This document shows, in pieces, positions 44,413-57,356 of a stretch of 64,000 bases of DNA (position 1 is the stretch's first letter; each line of letters opens with the position of its first letter). Position numbers and translations under genes: made by a program. This stretch comes from Primulina eburnea. Lineage: Eukaryota > Streptophyta > Magnoliopsida > Lamiales > Gesneriaceae. The notes under the pieces are model-generated. The model saw nothing but the letters and a program-made list of their open reading frames with translations, did no database searches and was not told where the DNA came from. The stretch is from the NCBI RefSeq assembly GCF_022965805.1, contig NW_027331410.1:36001-100000 (forward strand), written 5' to 3'.

Positions 44413-45965
44413 GATGTCAATTTCTAAGTAACTTGGATAAATGACAAATGACTGTGTAAACGAAGATCAAACATTACCTTCGGCCGTTGATATTTCAGCA
44501 AACTCGGGATAATATTTGTATATTAAATATTTCTAACTCTTTATAAAAATAGTGCTAAAAGATCCCTCAAATGACACTATTTATAGGCAGACTCATTACT
44601 ATTATCAAATAAGATATGGGATTGTAATGAATCAATAAATAAAATTATGAAGAGAATGTTATGCAATATACAGAAGCTTAGATTATAACAAGATTATGGT
44701 AAGATGACAAATAAAAACTTATCCAAATGTTTATTTATTTATAAAAAAAACTTATAAAAATACACAGTTCTATATCCAGACTTGCGCAACAAATTTCACT
44801 TTAAAAACATGATATAATACGAGAAAATATATGTATATGTGCTATTTGGATCAATAACTGCATACACACACATATATAATATTATAGAATCGAATGCTTG
44901 TCATTTTACTAAAAACTATACCTGACGTCAATTCTGCAAATCAAATATTTTAAATCATAAAACAACTCATGAAACGACAAGATTCAATTGTTCTACCAGC
45001 AAAACCAATTATCGCACCTAAACACAAGACGCTCATTTTTTCTAGCTTTCGAAGCCACTCATTCATGACATGAAGAACTTCAAGTCATTCATGAAAAAAA
45101 ATTATAATATCCGAGTGTAACATACCATCCGTTCGAGATCCATAACGAATATGTGAAATCATTACAAATATAAATTTAATTTATTATGAGCTAGCTAGGT
45201 ATAGGTAGGGTATTTGAAGATATTTTGTGTTCCAGATGAAAGTCTTTTCAACTGGCTGGCCATATTTGTTTCCCGACAATGCTACAAGGTATGTATGTAG
45301 AAGCATGCCATCAAAACACAAAGGAGAATAGATGCCATCAACCTTGTCGTGGATAATGCTATCAATTTAAGACCATATTTGTATAGTATATATCCGCACA
45401 ATCAATCATTCTACATACGGCTGGCTACACAAACTAGACAACTTTCCCTATTTATCCATTCATCAGAGATGAGTGGATATGGTTCAATGGTATATATTTA
45501 CAGACACGAGCCGAATCGATATATCATGATCAGAAGAGCGTAGAGCCTTGGTCTGGTTGGTCTGGACCTATAAGCTCGCCAATTTATCGTTTTTATGATC
45601 GTCGGTTTAATTTTCGAACTAATCTTGAAAATATATGCACATTAAGGGGTGTCACGTTTCGCTGCTCCGATCGCGAACAGTCCCACCCTTGCTTCCGTGA
45701 GTTTGTTTTAGCTATAGTAAAAATAATAGATTGTTTATAATTGATAGCTTCAAATGATTTAAAATGCAGAAAATAATAGGTTTAACACGAACATTAAACA
45801 AGCTCGTTGTCGAACATTCTTAGCCAAAAGACCAACTAAAATATGAGAATTTATATGTATATGCTTATCATCTTATATCATTTCATTCCCTTCTCTTTCA
45901 CTGAGATCCCGATGTAAGACAATACAAGTTACCTTCCAACACTTGAGTTATTGTACAGTCACGGT
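44411..45965. other. Spacer
   Basis: Mostly AT-rich. The stretch 44905-45020 resembles 37320-37440 (AAATATTTTAAATCATA, then TCAATTG and CTACCAGCA), so it is probably a decayed dispersed repeat. No gene seen. Confidence 0.4.
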
Positions 45966-46160
45966 CCAACAAACTAGCCGAGCTTGAGCTCGAGAACAAG
46001 CTCGCGAGCTTAAGAACAAATATCAATAAGCTCTAGTTCGGTTTGATAAAATTGTTGAGCTTAAAATCGAGCTCAAGCTCAGCTCGATAAGCTTAATGAA
46101 AAATCTTGAATGAGATTTTTATTGAGCCGATTTCCAAATATCTCGCAAATGGTTTGATTC
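45966..46160. repeat. GAGCTCG-rich dispersed repeat fragment
   Basis: Many overlapping GAGCTTGAGCTCGAG and AGCTCAAGCTCAGCTCG pieces. A related stretch lies at 62225-62380. I recall this composition from dispersed plant repeats; the class is not known to me. Confidence 0.45.
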
Positions 46161-46890
46161 GTTTACATCACTATCTATAGTGAATCAATTTTTTTTACGT
46201 TTCTAGAATAATAGAGAAATTTTTTCAAACACATTTGTATCTGTAAAAATGTTTTTATAGAATAATTGTTCAAATCTTAAAATAATTTTTAAAACTTTTT
46301 TAAAAAAAAATAGTAAATTTTTTTTTATATAAAAGTTTGATAAGTACTTGTCCAAGCGGAAAATCAGTGCTCTGGATTTTTTTTTTTTTTTTTTTTTATG
46401 TTATTTAAGCATTTGAGTTTTTCAGTATTTGGTGTAACTATTAATAGATTATTATTTGGAGTTTTGTAATAAATGAATGCAATATTTGATATAAGTTGTT
46501 TTCACTAAATGCATGATATTAAGTAGTCATTCATACGCAACCCGATGAAATAATATTTCATGTCACAAATTTAAAATATCTACAAAAATATTCATAGAAC
46601 TTAGCCAACTTTTATGCCAAATCAATCAAATTGAAATCAAACAAAAAAATATTCAATATGTTTCCTTTGAATATGGTTGAATACGATCAAGACATATCTA
46701 TTCGATTGGACTATCTTTGAGATCTTTCCCCCCAATTTTTCTTTTGTAAAGTTTGATTTAAAAAAAAATACACTTTATCTCGACACCATTAATATGCCTT
46801 TTAGGTTGGTAGGCTTTTAAATCGCTATCCCTCTTTCTTTTCTTCTTTCTCATATACTCAAATTAGACGTAAGATGATATTATAGTATCA
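46161..46890. other. AT-rich spacer
   Basis: Holds a 20-base or longer T run near 46378-46398. No gene seen. Confidence 0.4.
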
Positions 46891-46891
46891 C

Positions 46892-47043
46892 AAAAACTTG
46901 TGTGAGACGGTCTCACGGGTCGTATTCTGTGAGACGAATCTCTTATTTGGATCATCTATGAAAAAATATTACTTTTTATTGTGAATATCGATAGGGTTGA
47001 TCCGTTTACCGATAAAGATTCGTGAGACTGTCACACAAGAGAC
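46892..47043. mobile_element. MITE family 'GTGAGACGG', copy
   Basis: Left end ACTTGTGTGAGACGGTCTCA, right end CGTGAGACTGTCACACAAGA. Shorter centre than the copy at 36012, lacking the TGCTAAGAG segment. Confidence 0.75.
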
Positions 47044-50020
47044 ATACTCTTATAGTATATGACCTACTCGACTCAAGCTCAGTCAAGATCAAGTTTAATA
47101 TATCGGCATTAGATCGGTCTGAACAGCTTGGTTCAATCGCAACCCGGAAAAGATATTTTAGGAATATGATTGATTATTCTTGCTACAATTTAGTTCGTGT
47201 GGCGCTGTTCTTCGTACATTTTTCACTATTTTTTTTTTAAAGTCCGAGTCTTTACCTATTTTTATCATGGCTTTGAAAGGGACTTATTGTATTAGAAACA
47301 CAAAGATAATGATAATGATACCTCAAATAAAGAAAATAGTACTATCTCACTTTTGTTTCTTCGACATTATCCCGGACAAGGTTGACAAGGTGAAAAATAA
47401 AGTGTCATGCAAACCCCCTTTTAACTCAAAAAAAACAAAAGGTAACTAAATATGAATGGACTTTTGAAGTCTAAAAGGAAATTAGAATTATGAGTTCATC
47501 TTTCATTTTTTAAGTGAGTTCCGTGTAGAGCACATGTCAACACCAGATCAGCGTTACAGAGAAAAAGACTAAAATTGTCACAAAAAAAAAAAAAAAGATA
47601 CAATGAACTTTATAAATGATCGAAATCGTTTAGAGACGAACATACAACATTGAGATTTTCCCAAATTAATTAAGAATCGAAATTCTTTGCAAAATTTGAC
47701 CTATCAACAACCCTAAAATGTGTGATTCTAACAGTTAGTCACAATTCCTCTTCAACGACAAACAAGGAGGTCCACAGGTGCAAACAACTAACATGGTGGT
47801 GGAATGGCACCATCTTCTTATAGAACAAAGGTGGGGCAAACAAGTACACACGATGAATTAATCTCTAATGCCAAATAAGATCTTGATTCTAACATTGCAA
47901 AAGTAAAAAAAAAAAACCAAATATTAAAAGGATCCATTTTTTTGATCAAATCCGGATCAAAAAACGTTCGAACATACACTTTTGCGATGCTTACGAGTAA
48001 AACATGATACATGTAATGTTGTTCGTTTAGAAAAATTTGAGTTGCACTGTACCGGAAAATCCAAAAAGCATTACGTGAGAGATAGCTTATATTGGATTTT
48101 GATATTCTAATTGTTCCATATTTGGTCTACGTCCAAAGAATTGGCTTTGCTTGCATTTTTAGCCTTTTTTTTGCGGTAGTGTTAACATCGCGCTCGGCAT
48201 ATTAGAACTATCTAGACCAACAAACAAGACAGTTTTTAAAATTTTTCCTCGTCGGACATCAATTTTGTTACAACTCATCGATCCAGAAAAATGAATCCTA
48301 ATTGCTTCTCTTTTAAGTCTCATCCCCATTATTAATTTGGTGGGTTTTATGAGAGAGTTTGATTTTATTTTAAATGGGGAACAAGCACAATCTTTTATTG
48401 ATTTTGGATGTGGATTTTATAGCCTTACAAGAAAAAAATAGAGTATTTTGCACCAAGCCCCCATGTGAAATCTCGAAAAGACACGCTTCTCTGATATGAA
48501 AATTAAATAAACATCTTAGATTTTAATCTTTTATAAAAGTTGCAGAAACATCTCCTACGCTAGCTAAAAATCAGGCAAGTTGAAGTATTTTGACGATATT
48601 TCATAGACAATTGATCAAATGGCCAACAAGCAAAACTATAAGAAATAAAAATCGTTTTTCTACAAGTCACCGCCCGTTGTTGTATCCATGTCATCTAGCT
48701 TAATTGTGCAACGTATAGTTAGCATAGATAACATCTGAACTAGTCTATCCGACTTGAAATATAACTTGTAACAAACTAAGTTTTTTTTTTTATAACTATT
48801 TTGCCCGCTAGTAATTTTGATCACTGATATATGAGATATCATCAAAATAATTCAACTCTCCATATTTTCAAGATGTATTCGTACAACTTTTATAAAAAGT
48901 TAAGGTCTAAGATGTTTATTTAATTTTTACATGAGAAAAATGTGAATTTTTGATATTTCACATGGATTTGGGTAAAAAAAAACACTTAAAAAATATTCAA
49001 AAAAGTGTGTTTCTAGTGTTTTAAGAGACTTTCCAGTTTGTTCATAAAGTGGTCATGTGATGTTGTTGGGCTGTTATGAAACGAACACAGTGAGTCCTAA
49101 AAAATTGTCTTTCTTCCTTTTTATGCTTCAAACGGACAAGCAATCAAAAGCGGTCGGATTAGGTCGATCTTAAGCAAAAATATATTTCGAAAAAGATTAT
49201 AAAATTTAGAAAATTATATAAATACACAATGAATTAAATTGCGTTGAAAGGTTGCCTCGACCTAAGCCGTTAAGGCACAACAGCGTGTGCTTCGCATTGC
49301 GACACACTCTGTTAGGGACTGCGAGCACGTACGTCTTGTGTTTTGCGGCTTGGGAAATTATATTTTGGTTCTATATATTTACTTTTTTTTGCTCTTTTAG
49401 TAATCCATATTGCCAAATTTAATTATCAGTAATTCATCTTTCAATTTTATACAATTTTAATTATTTTTAATCGGAAGTGTTGATTCGATACTACACACGT
49501 CAGCACTGTATCGGTTAATTGAAAACTGAAGCGAGAATAGTGTATGTTTCAAGTAAGTTGTAAACCTGCCATGTTTCTTCATTGCAAGTGATATGATCAA
49601 TAATAGAGTTTGTCTAGCTAAGTGTAACCCATTCACATGGCAGATTACTTTTTGGAGGGCTCACTAAGATTCTTGAAAATTCAAACATCTTAGCCGCGCC
49701 GTATTATCTTTTAATCGTCGAAAAGGGGTGTATCGAAAACATACGAGATGATACCGATGATCCTTTTTACATCCGAACTTATCGATACAACGAGAAAATT
49801 TTGGGTTCGCCCCCGGTCTATTCCGAAGAAACGTTGCATCAGGTGTTGGGGGAATGACAAAATCTGCCTGTTATTTATCAAATAAAATGTTTAATGAAGT
49901 ACCATATGATATAGGGGGACACGAGTAGGCCCATTCCACATACTTGCAAAGGTCAACAACTTGGAGTTGAAGGTGACTGAGATATGAACTCATACAGTTC
50001 AAATATGTCAGATTTTATTA

Positions 50021-50022
<2 letters not shown>
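47044..50022. other. Long gene-free spacer
   Basis: No supported coding region, RNA gene or complete repeat. Short open frames here lack any recognisable domain. A less AT-rich patch at 49245-49360 (GACCTAAGCCGTTAAGGC...GGGACTGCGAGCACG) has no recognised identity. Confidence 0.4.

Positions 50023-50095
<73 letters not shown>
50023..50095. repeat. (AT)n microsatellite
   Basis: About 36 AT dinucleotides. Confidence 0.95.
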
Positions 50096-50098
<3 letters not shown>

Positions 50099-50586
50099 CT
50101 TGCAAATTAGGAACATGGTTGATATATTTAACAATCACTAGTAGCAAAGCACGTGTGTTGTACGTGGGGGTAACGAACTTGATTAGGTATATTATAAATA
50201 TTGAGCCTAATTTGTTAATGAATGTAAAAACATAATTTTTTCACAAATTATTCGATAATAAATATTTTTCACAGCTTATTTATCATTTTAAACAACTATG
50301 GTTTAGTTTCTTTAATCATTTTCTTGTATAATTTTCGAATTTTTCATTATCTTTTTTCATATTTTTATTTTATTTTTCCTGCTTCTTTCTTCAATTAAAT
50401 TCAACAATCATATCATCATATCTAATTTTATGTTTTCTTTTCGTTGTCTGACTTGATTTTGATTAATCTTTTCAATGCTTACGTGTTTTTTCCTATGGTC
50501 TTTTTATTTTGTTTATTTAATTCGTTCACACTTCGGGTCTAAATCCACTTTATTTTTCTTTTTTTTAAGGTTCACTCAGTTTCTCC

Positions 50587-50617
50587 ACATATTATATATA
50601 TATATATATATATATAG
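50587..50617. repeat. (AT)n microsatellite, short
   Basis: About 14 AT dinucleotides. Confidence 0.85.
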
Positions 50618-51404
50618 GATCATAATTAAGTATATGAATTAATTGTTAATGAGAAAGAATGTACGCCTGAATCTTGATGTATAATGAATTAAAAAGACCG
50701 GAAGAAATGGAGTGATTAAAATAGATGTGATGTATATATTAATTTTAAAATTATTGATATATTTATTGAAATTAGGAGAAAATACATGAAAATTCAAGAG
50801 CATATAATATATTAGGAAAATCTCTATCAAGATAAGGCATATAGATAAATATTTTATTAGGAAGGCAAAAAAAATTCATCGTCAAGTCCAAAATATAATG
50901 ATATTTTATTCTTTAAAAAAAAAACTAATGGGCACCTCCTATTATGTTACACAGTTTACTACTTTTAATCTTTCTTATCAGCTATATAAAAATATCAAGA
51001 ATTTCACAAATTTATAGATATTAATTTATAAAAACAACTTAAATTAAATATATAAAATTTATAAAAGAAATAATATAACGTGTTTATAATAGTGCGAAAA
51101 TGAAAAAAATATAGTTGAAGAACTCATATTTTATTAGTTATGTTTTAAAATTAAAGCTAGTTACATCCATATATGGTACACAGTTTTATACCCCACGCAA
51201 TGAGAGGTACACGTAGCAAAACCACAATTTAAAAATAATCTGACTAAATTATAGCAAAACCGCCGTCACCGAATAATTTTACGTTAAAAAATATTCTTAT
51301 AAATAATCTTTAACATATTTCAATATCTATAATATATATGATGCTTCTTAGTTCATATTTAAAAATCAACTTGTTGTTATATGTAAAATAAAAGAAAAAT
51401 AAGA
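50618..51404. other. AT-rich spacer
   Basis: Nothing recognised. Confidence 0.4.
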
Positions 51405-51683
51405 TATAAATATTAAATATTCATTAGCAAACATGAAAAAATCCACTCATTTTAGTAGCAACAAAGAAAAATCATGGGTAAATTGATAAATTCAACATGC
51501 ATTAATGTCCAAAGTCATTTAAGATAGACAATAAATTACAAAAGATAAATATTAAATATTCATTAGCAAACATGAAGAAATACACTTATTTTAGTAGCAA
51601 CAAAGAAAAATCATAAGTAAATTGATAAATTCGATATGCATTAATGTCCAAAGTCATTTCAGATAGACAATAAATTACAAAAG
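51405..51683. repeat. Tandem duplication of a 139-bp unit
   Basis: TATTAAATATTCATTAGCAA occurs at 51411 and 51550. The following 130 bases repeat with only a handful of changes (for example CACTCATTTTAG versus CACTTATTTTAG). Recent by its low divergence. Confidence 0.9.
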
Positions 51684-51789
51684 AACCAATTAAAAAAAAC
51701 CATTGATTTAATTTCCTAACTTAAATGAACAAGGGTATAATAAAAAATTCATAATTAGAAGTCATATATTTATATGTATGTTAGATTAT

Positions 51790-51885
51790 CTGGAGATTTA
51801 TTGGATCTCTTGTAAACAACCAGGACATGTGGTGGAGTATTGTCCGAGTAAATCACAACCACTTGTCTGATTGTTGCTGAGCAGT
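51790..51885 (+). pseudogene. Possible zinc-knuckle relic of a retroelement
   Basis: A short frame encodes [18 protein letters not shown], which matches C-x4-H-x4-C of a CCHC knuckle, with the first cysteine absent. Nothing else coding surrounds it. The match may be chance. Confidence 0.25.
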
Positions 51886-54598
51886 TTTTGGATATCAAAC
51901 GAACCTCCCGAGAAGATAATTTTAATGTGGCCAATTTCCCCTCTTTTGCAATCAGTTTCGCACAACACCCACTCCTTTAACTAATTGTCCACTCTTTCCA
52001 TGTGTGATTTCTATGTTATGTATGGTCGTGCCTAAGGGCATATCGGTTGAAGTAGATTTCTCTTTTTGATCAATCAAAACCCCTTCCCAAACTGTACAAG
52101 CTTCTTCCAAAGCATACATTTTTCTGGATGTGGATGATGATATTTATACAGATTTTAGTTTACTTGATTACCCAAAGGATAAATGTATCCATTAGAATTT
52201 AGAAATTTTTGTAAAATGTAGTGCATACATCATTTAATTATCAATAACAGGACTCGTGCTTAGTGCTGATACCTAGACTTTGAAACGAGCTTTTTGATCT
52301 TGTAGGAAATGGTGCGAAGACCGACGCCCCCGGCGTGGCGTACAACATTAGATTTAGATCGATATAGTATTTCTCTCGATATAGCCTAGACTTTACAATA
52401 TTAATGTCGATTTAATTGAATAAACTGACATAGATCGCTCTTGTTGATTGAAACTTACATCCAAATTGTCACATGGTGTGGCTGAGTTTTCCGCTTGTGT
52501 CTAGAAGGAATTCACGTGGATTGCTTGGGCATGAAAATATATCCGTGGCTGAGATTCTGGTTTGATGCTTATAGTTCATCTGACACCAAAGTTTCGAGTT
52601 TGAGATAAGGTTTCGATTTCAAGGCTTAGTTCCAGGATTCGATTCTATATATTATACTAATCATGGATACGCATTTTCAAGGATAAAAAATAAAAAATTC
52701 AGTTTCAAGTTGCACTCAATATATATATTTGAGTCCAAAACTTATGTTGGGCCATTAGTCTCTTGTTATTCCTATTGGTCTTTTCTTAATAGCCTAGGCT
52801 GACTAGTTTGTATAATTTTTTTCTCACCTTGTAGAATAAATCATCAAGCACTAGTACCAGAAAATACTGATGTGACGAATACTGACATGTTCAACGTCAT
52901 GTCAGCACTCCAACGTAAAATAACCAAAATTGAAAAAGAAATTGCAAGTTAGTAGACGAAGACTGTGAATGTTTGACCACCGATAAAATAACCAAAAATG
53001 AAAAACGTACAGATTTTCCTAGCTAGTTAAAAATATCAACTTTGTGTATATCTATTAAATTTTTCGAAAAATTGACGTTCAATAGTAATATTGCCAGCCC
53101 TTGATCAGTCGACATATGCATGTATCATGTATAATTTTGTCGAAAAAACTAATGTCGAATCGTAATATTGGACACTGCATCAGTAGTTCGGTATTTGCAG
53201 ATATGGAACAGCTTGTTCGAAGTCATCACTATTTTTTGTGCGATTTCGAATTAGAGCACCAATTTTGGGACCGTTTCGAACAACAGATCTCTTTCAAAAT
53301 TTCAAGATCAACCCAGTACTCATGAAGGGCCGGGTTGCATCTTCTTCTTTTTACAACTCGACGTTTTGTGACGGTTTCGAATAACAGATCGTTTGCTCCA
53401 AAGATCTGCAGGCTACATGCATCAATGAATTATCTATACGAGTATTTCGTGAGTAAATATTTGAACTGCTAAAATCTAATAGATTGCTGAATTTTGTACA
53501 ATAATTTTCGGGTTTTAATTTATTATGAGTACTGAGGCATTTCTGCATATGTTTGCAATGGTAAATATCGAAAGACATCATTAACTATCTTGTTTCCAAA
53601 TTGAATAGTTTTCTGCCATTCACATGGTTTTTGGCTCTGGCAATAAATTTCATGCATCTTCAGTATTGTCAAATACATTAATTTTCAGTACTTTTGTTTG
53701 GTGGATTTATACATCATTTGGCTACACCAGTAATTGTGGGAGACGTATTGCATATAGCGTAAAATATACGTGCATGTAATTATAAATACGTGATGATTGA
53801 AATACAAGCACAATTCAGGAAAAAGGGTTTTCGATTCGGACATCTCTCCGATACTCAAGTCAGAAAAAAGGAAAACATGTGTATGAATATGCTTGTGTTC
53901 TTCATTTGTAAAACAAAATCCCTATGTCCGAAGTCTGCATCCATGTGTGGGGATGGTGTCGTGGGTGGCGTTCGACAAGCCGGAGTATACTCCGATTGTG
54001 ACCGTATCCGAATTTATCTAGAGGTGCAAGCAATATCAGGAGGGAAGGTTAAATAGAATTCGTAGAAAAATTCAAGTTTCGTCCAAATTAATTCTATAGT
54101 TTTCCCTTGATAATGACCCGTTGCTTGTTGGTACAATTTGTTTCACTTATTTTTGCCATTGCCAAAATTTGCGAAACCTCTGGAATTAATATATTTCTGA
54201 AAGTATGCTATCAAAATATTGAATAAAATGTAGACCCCAACTACACAAATTTTTGACATAATTTCAAAGCCTGCAGAAGAAAGGAAACATGCAAACTCCG
54301 AGTTGGTGTCCTTACTCTTGCTTTTTCCTGCAAATTATCGAGTTTTAAGGAGTTATTTTGGGTCTATCCTCAGGCTACGAATATTCAGATATAATGTTTG
54401 TATACCATATAATAAGTAAATTTTTTTGCAAATTTTTCCTCGAACTCGTTCGATCGATCGATACGTAGCCGGTTTGTATTCAAATTAATTCGACTTCTTC
54501 GTATGATCGTATCATACTACAAAACAAGAACTGATCAGTTTCGTGATTAATCAGTTGTCAGTCGAGTTGTATGCATCATAGTATGAGATGAGAATATA
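51886..54598. other. Gene-free spacer
   Basis: Mixed AT-rich sequence. ACGTTGTAC-type and AAAATAACCAAAA(T/A)TGAAAAA direct repeats near 52916 and 52985 are the only structure I noticed. No gene supported. Confidence 0.4.
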
Positions 54599-54599
54599 T

Positions 54600-54628
54600 T
54601 CTCGATCTCGATCTCGATCTCGATCTCG
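54600..54628. repeat. (CTCGAT)n microsatellite
   Basis: Nearly five copies of CTCGAT. Confidence 0.9.
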
Positions 54629-54841
54629 TGGTCATGAATTATTGTAAGTATTGTATCTTAGTATGAAATGGGAATCTTTAGTTTTATCTAAATCCTTATG
54701 GTTGATTTGATTTTCACCTAATTCCTCAAAAAAAATTAGCCAGCACAGATTATAGATGTTGGAATATTCCGTCACATTTTCCCCAAAAAAACATAAATTC
54801 TTTCAAAACTTATATTTCTTAAGTTGTATACCAAAAAAATG

Positions 54842-55020
54842 AGTAGGTCTCTTGTGAGACGGTCTCACGAATCTTTATTTGTAAGATATGTCAACCCTAC
54901 AGATATTCACAATAAAAAATAATACTCTTAACATAAAAAAATAATATTTTTTCATGGATGATCTAAATAAAATATCTGTCTCACAAATATGACATGTGAA
55001 ACCGTCACACACACGTTTTT
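54842..55020. mobile_element. MITE family 'GTGAGACGG', inverted copy
   Basis: Starts AGTAGGTCTCTTGTGAGACG, ends TGTGAAACCGTCACACACAC. It contains AATAATACTCTTAACATAAA in the centre. Confidence 0.75.
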
Positions 55021-55893
55021 ACTCAAAAAAAATATGTATTATAAATCTGTATATATAATGACATAACGAAACTAAGTGAAGATCTGACGAATTAGGCGCA
55101 GATTTGCATGTAATTTTTTTTATATAAAAAAAATAAATTGAAAAATTAGAAGAAAAGGGTAATTCAAATTGCACAAATGATTGCCTTTCCCAAAGAGCCC
55201 GAGTATTATTAAAAATTCAGAACTATCAGGTCCTGCTTCTCTTTTTAAAGCATTAATGTTGATCTATCAACAAATTTATTATTTTTGGTCCAACAACCAT
55301 AGGTAAATAATTGATATCATCACTAGCCTTTCCTACCTACATTTAATTCAAGATTCCATCACATTTTATATTGGCCGATCGAGATCAATAATTTTTTTCA
55401 CGACTTAATCGACGTACGTTGTATTTGGATTGATAGATTTAAATTTAAGATTTTTTTATAAAAAATTTGATGTGAAATCCAAAAAAGTCAAATATATGAT
55501 CCGAACCATGGTTTTGAGTTTTTTCGATCTCTTGTCATTCTATTCAAACATGATCTCAAGCACTTCAGTTGATTTGGATTACTCAACAAAGAATTTGTAT
55601 TTGATCCAGATGAAAAGTCCTGATCTCAACTTAATTTTGTAAACTGATGACAAATCCGGATTCGAATCATATTTGAGGCTATCGACAAGCAGAACTTTTC
55701 GAGATAATAAGAGACTGAGAGTGTTGAGCTCATGCAAAAAATATTATTTTTTATGTGGAGTATTATATGGTCGGGTCGACCTGTCTCATGAATATAGACA
55801 TGTTAGACCGTTTCACAAAATACCTAAATATAGGACCTATAATGGGATCAAACTAAAATTTTTGTGGCTAGATATATGGTATAAATTTATGGC
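55021..55893. other. Spacer with a fragment of the MITE family
   Basis: Mostly unassigned. A partial copy lies at about 55740-55822 (ATTTTTTATGTGGAGTATTA and GACCTGTCTCATGAATATAG). Confidence 0.4.
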
Positions 55894-56094
55894 AAAAACT
55901 TGTGTGAGACGGTCTCACGAGTCGTAGTTGTGAGACGGACTCTCACGGGTCGTAGTTGTGAGACAGGTCTCTTATTTGGGTCATCCATGAAAAGGTATGA
56001 TTTTTTATGCTAAGAGTATTACTCTTTATTGTGAAAATGGGTAGGGTTGAGTCGTCTCACGGATTAAGATCCATGAGACGGTCTTATACGAGAT
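55894..56094. mobile_element. MITE family 'GTGAGACGG', copy with an internal duplication
   Basis: The left end is duplicated: CTCACGAGTCGTAGTTGTGA is followed directly by CTCACGGGTCGTAGTTGTGA. It is therefore about 25-30 bp longer than its relatives. The right end is CATGAGACGGTCTTATACGA. Confidence 0.78.
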
Positions 56095-56772
56095 TCACTT
56101 TAATATGATTTGATTACTGAAAATATTTGTGTTTTGATACTGACCATCAATTTCTAGAATTGTAGAAATTAATCTGAATCAATTACACATATGTTTAAAG
56201 AAAAAGTATAATTAAATTTTTTTTATTTTACATTTAAATATTTTTAAATTAGAAAACAATAGTTAGATATTTGATGGAATGAAATAATTATTGTGAATAA
56301 AATAGTTAGAATATTCTAAAATATTCATGTTTGCATTATTTTGGTACAAAATACGTGTTAAAATAGAATTGTGGGTCGAAGAGGACGTGAGATAGTGATC
56401 CACCCGTGCCCGACCCGTTATCTCTCGCCCTGACCTATTCAGAAATTAGGAAAACATCTGCTTTCAAAATATCAATATTTGTTGGTTGGTGAGGTTTACA
56501 ACATCAAAAGAAATGTAACCCTTCTAAAAAATTCGATCAAATTTTATATAGAAAGAAAAAAATATTATTATTTTGAAAAAGAAAATATATAAACATTTAA
56601 TTCAGAAAGAGATTGGTGTATAGTCTGGTGACCAGCCTATGTTAATAATAGAATGTGTATATATATAGTAATAACGTATTGTTGGAATCACTTCAGTTTA
56701 TGTCTGGTGGCCTTATCTTTGATTTTAAATATTTTTGCTCATTTTTTTCCCTCTTCCACTCTTAAATTCAAA
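56095..56772. other. AT-rich spacer
   Basis: Nothing recognised. Confidence 0.4.
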
Positions 56773-57348
56773 TAGAGGTGTCAATCGGGTCGGGTTTCGG
56801 GTCAACCCGCAAATTTTTTTTATTGTTTTTTTCAACCCGAACCCGAAGCAATCCGAAAACCCCCAACCCGAACATGAACCCGTTTAATTCGATTCAACCC
56901 GTCTAACCAGCCTAACCCGAATTTTATTTATTTTTTTTAAAAAAATTCGAAAAAATAAAAAATAATAATACTATAATTTAAAAACATAATAACAAAATTT
57001 TCGATTTAAATCTGAAAGTTTAATCGTAGAAAATTAAAGTACATTTACTAAATCAAATAAACAATTGTTAAAAAAAGTGAAAAATATACAAAATAAATAT
57101 TAAATGATGAAAATTTATCATATAAATATACAATAAATTTTGTTCAAACATACAATATAAAAATATAGGTAATATTTTCAAAAAAAAAAGTTTTCAGGTC
57201 AACCCGCAACCCAACCCGACCCAACCCGAAACCCGTATAACATGACACTAACCCGAACCCACCCGAACCCGAAAACACCAACCCAACTTGATTTTTTTCG
57301 TGTTGGTCGTGTCGAGTTGACGGGTCGTATTGCATTTTGACACCCCTA
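56773..57348. mobile_element. hAT-type MITE with 8-bp duplication
   Basis: 576 bp with ends TAGAGGTGTCAA and TTGACACCCCTA-like (TGACACCCCTA), flanked by perfect 8-bp AATTCAAA (56765-56772 and 57349-57356). Both subterminal regions are rich in AACCCG/CGGGTT units, while the centre is AT-rich and non-coding. The 8-bp duplication and the terminal sequence fit the hAT superfamily. Confidence 0.85.
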
Positions 57349-57356
57349 AATTCAAA

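Noticed and set aside
47180..47449. 89-residue frame
   Set aside because: No domain, AT-driven codon use, next to a MITE; not supported as a gene.
53790..54056. 88-residue frame
   Set aside because: No recognisable motif, no splice partners or promoter; could be chance in a gene-free spacer.
54440..54470. GATCGATCGATACG palindromic run
   Set aside because: Too short and common to interpret.
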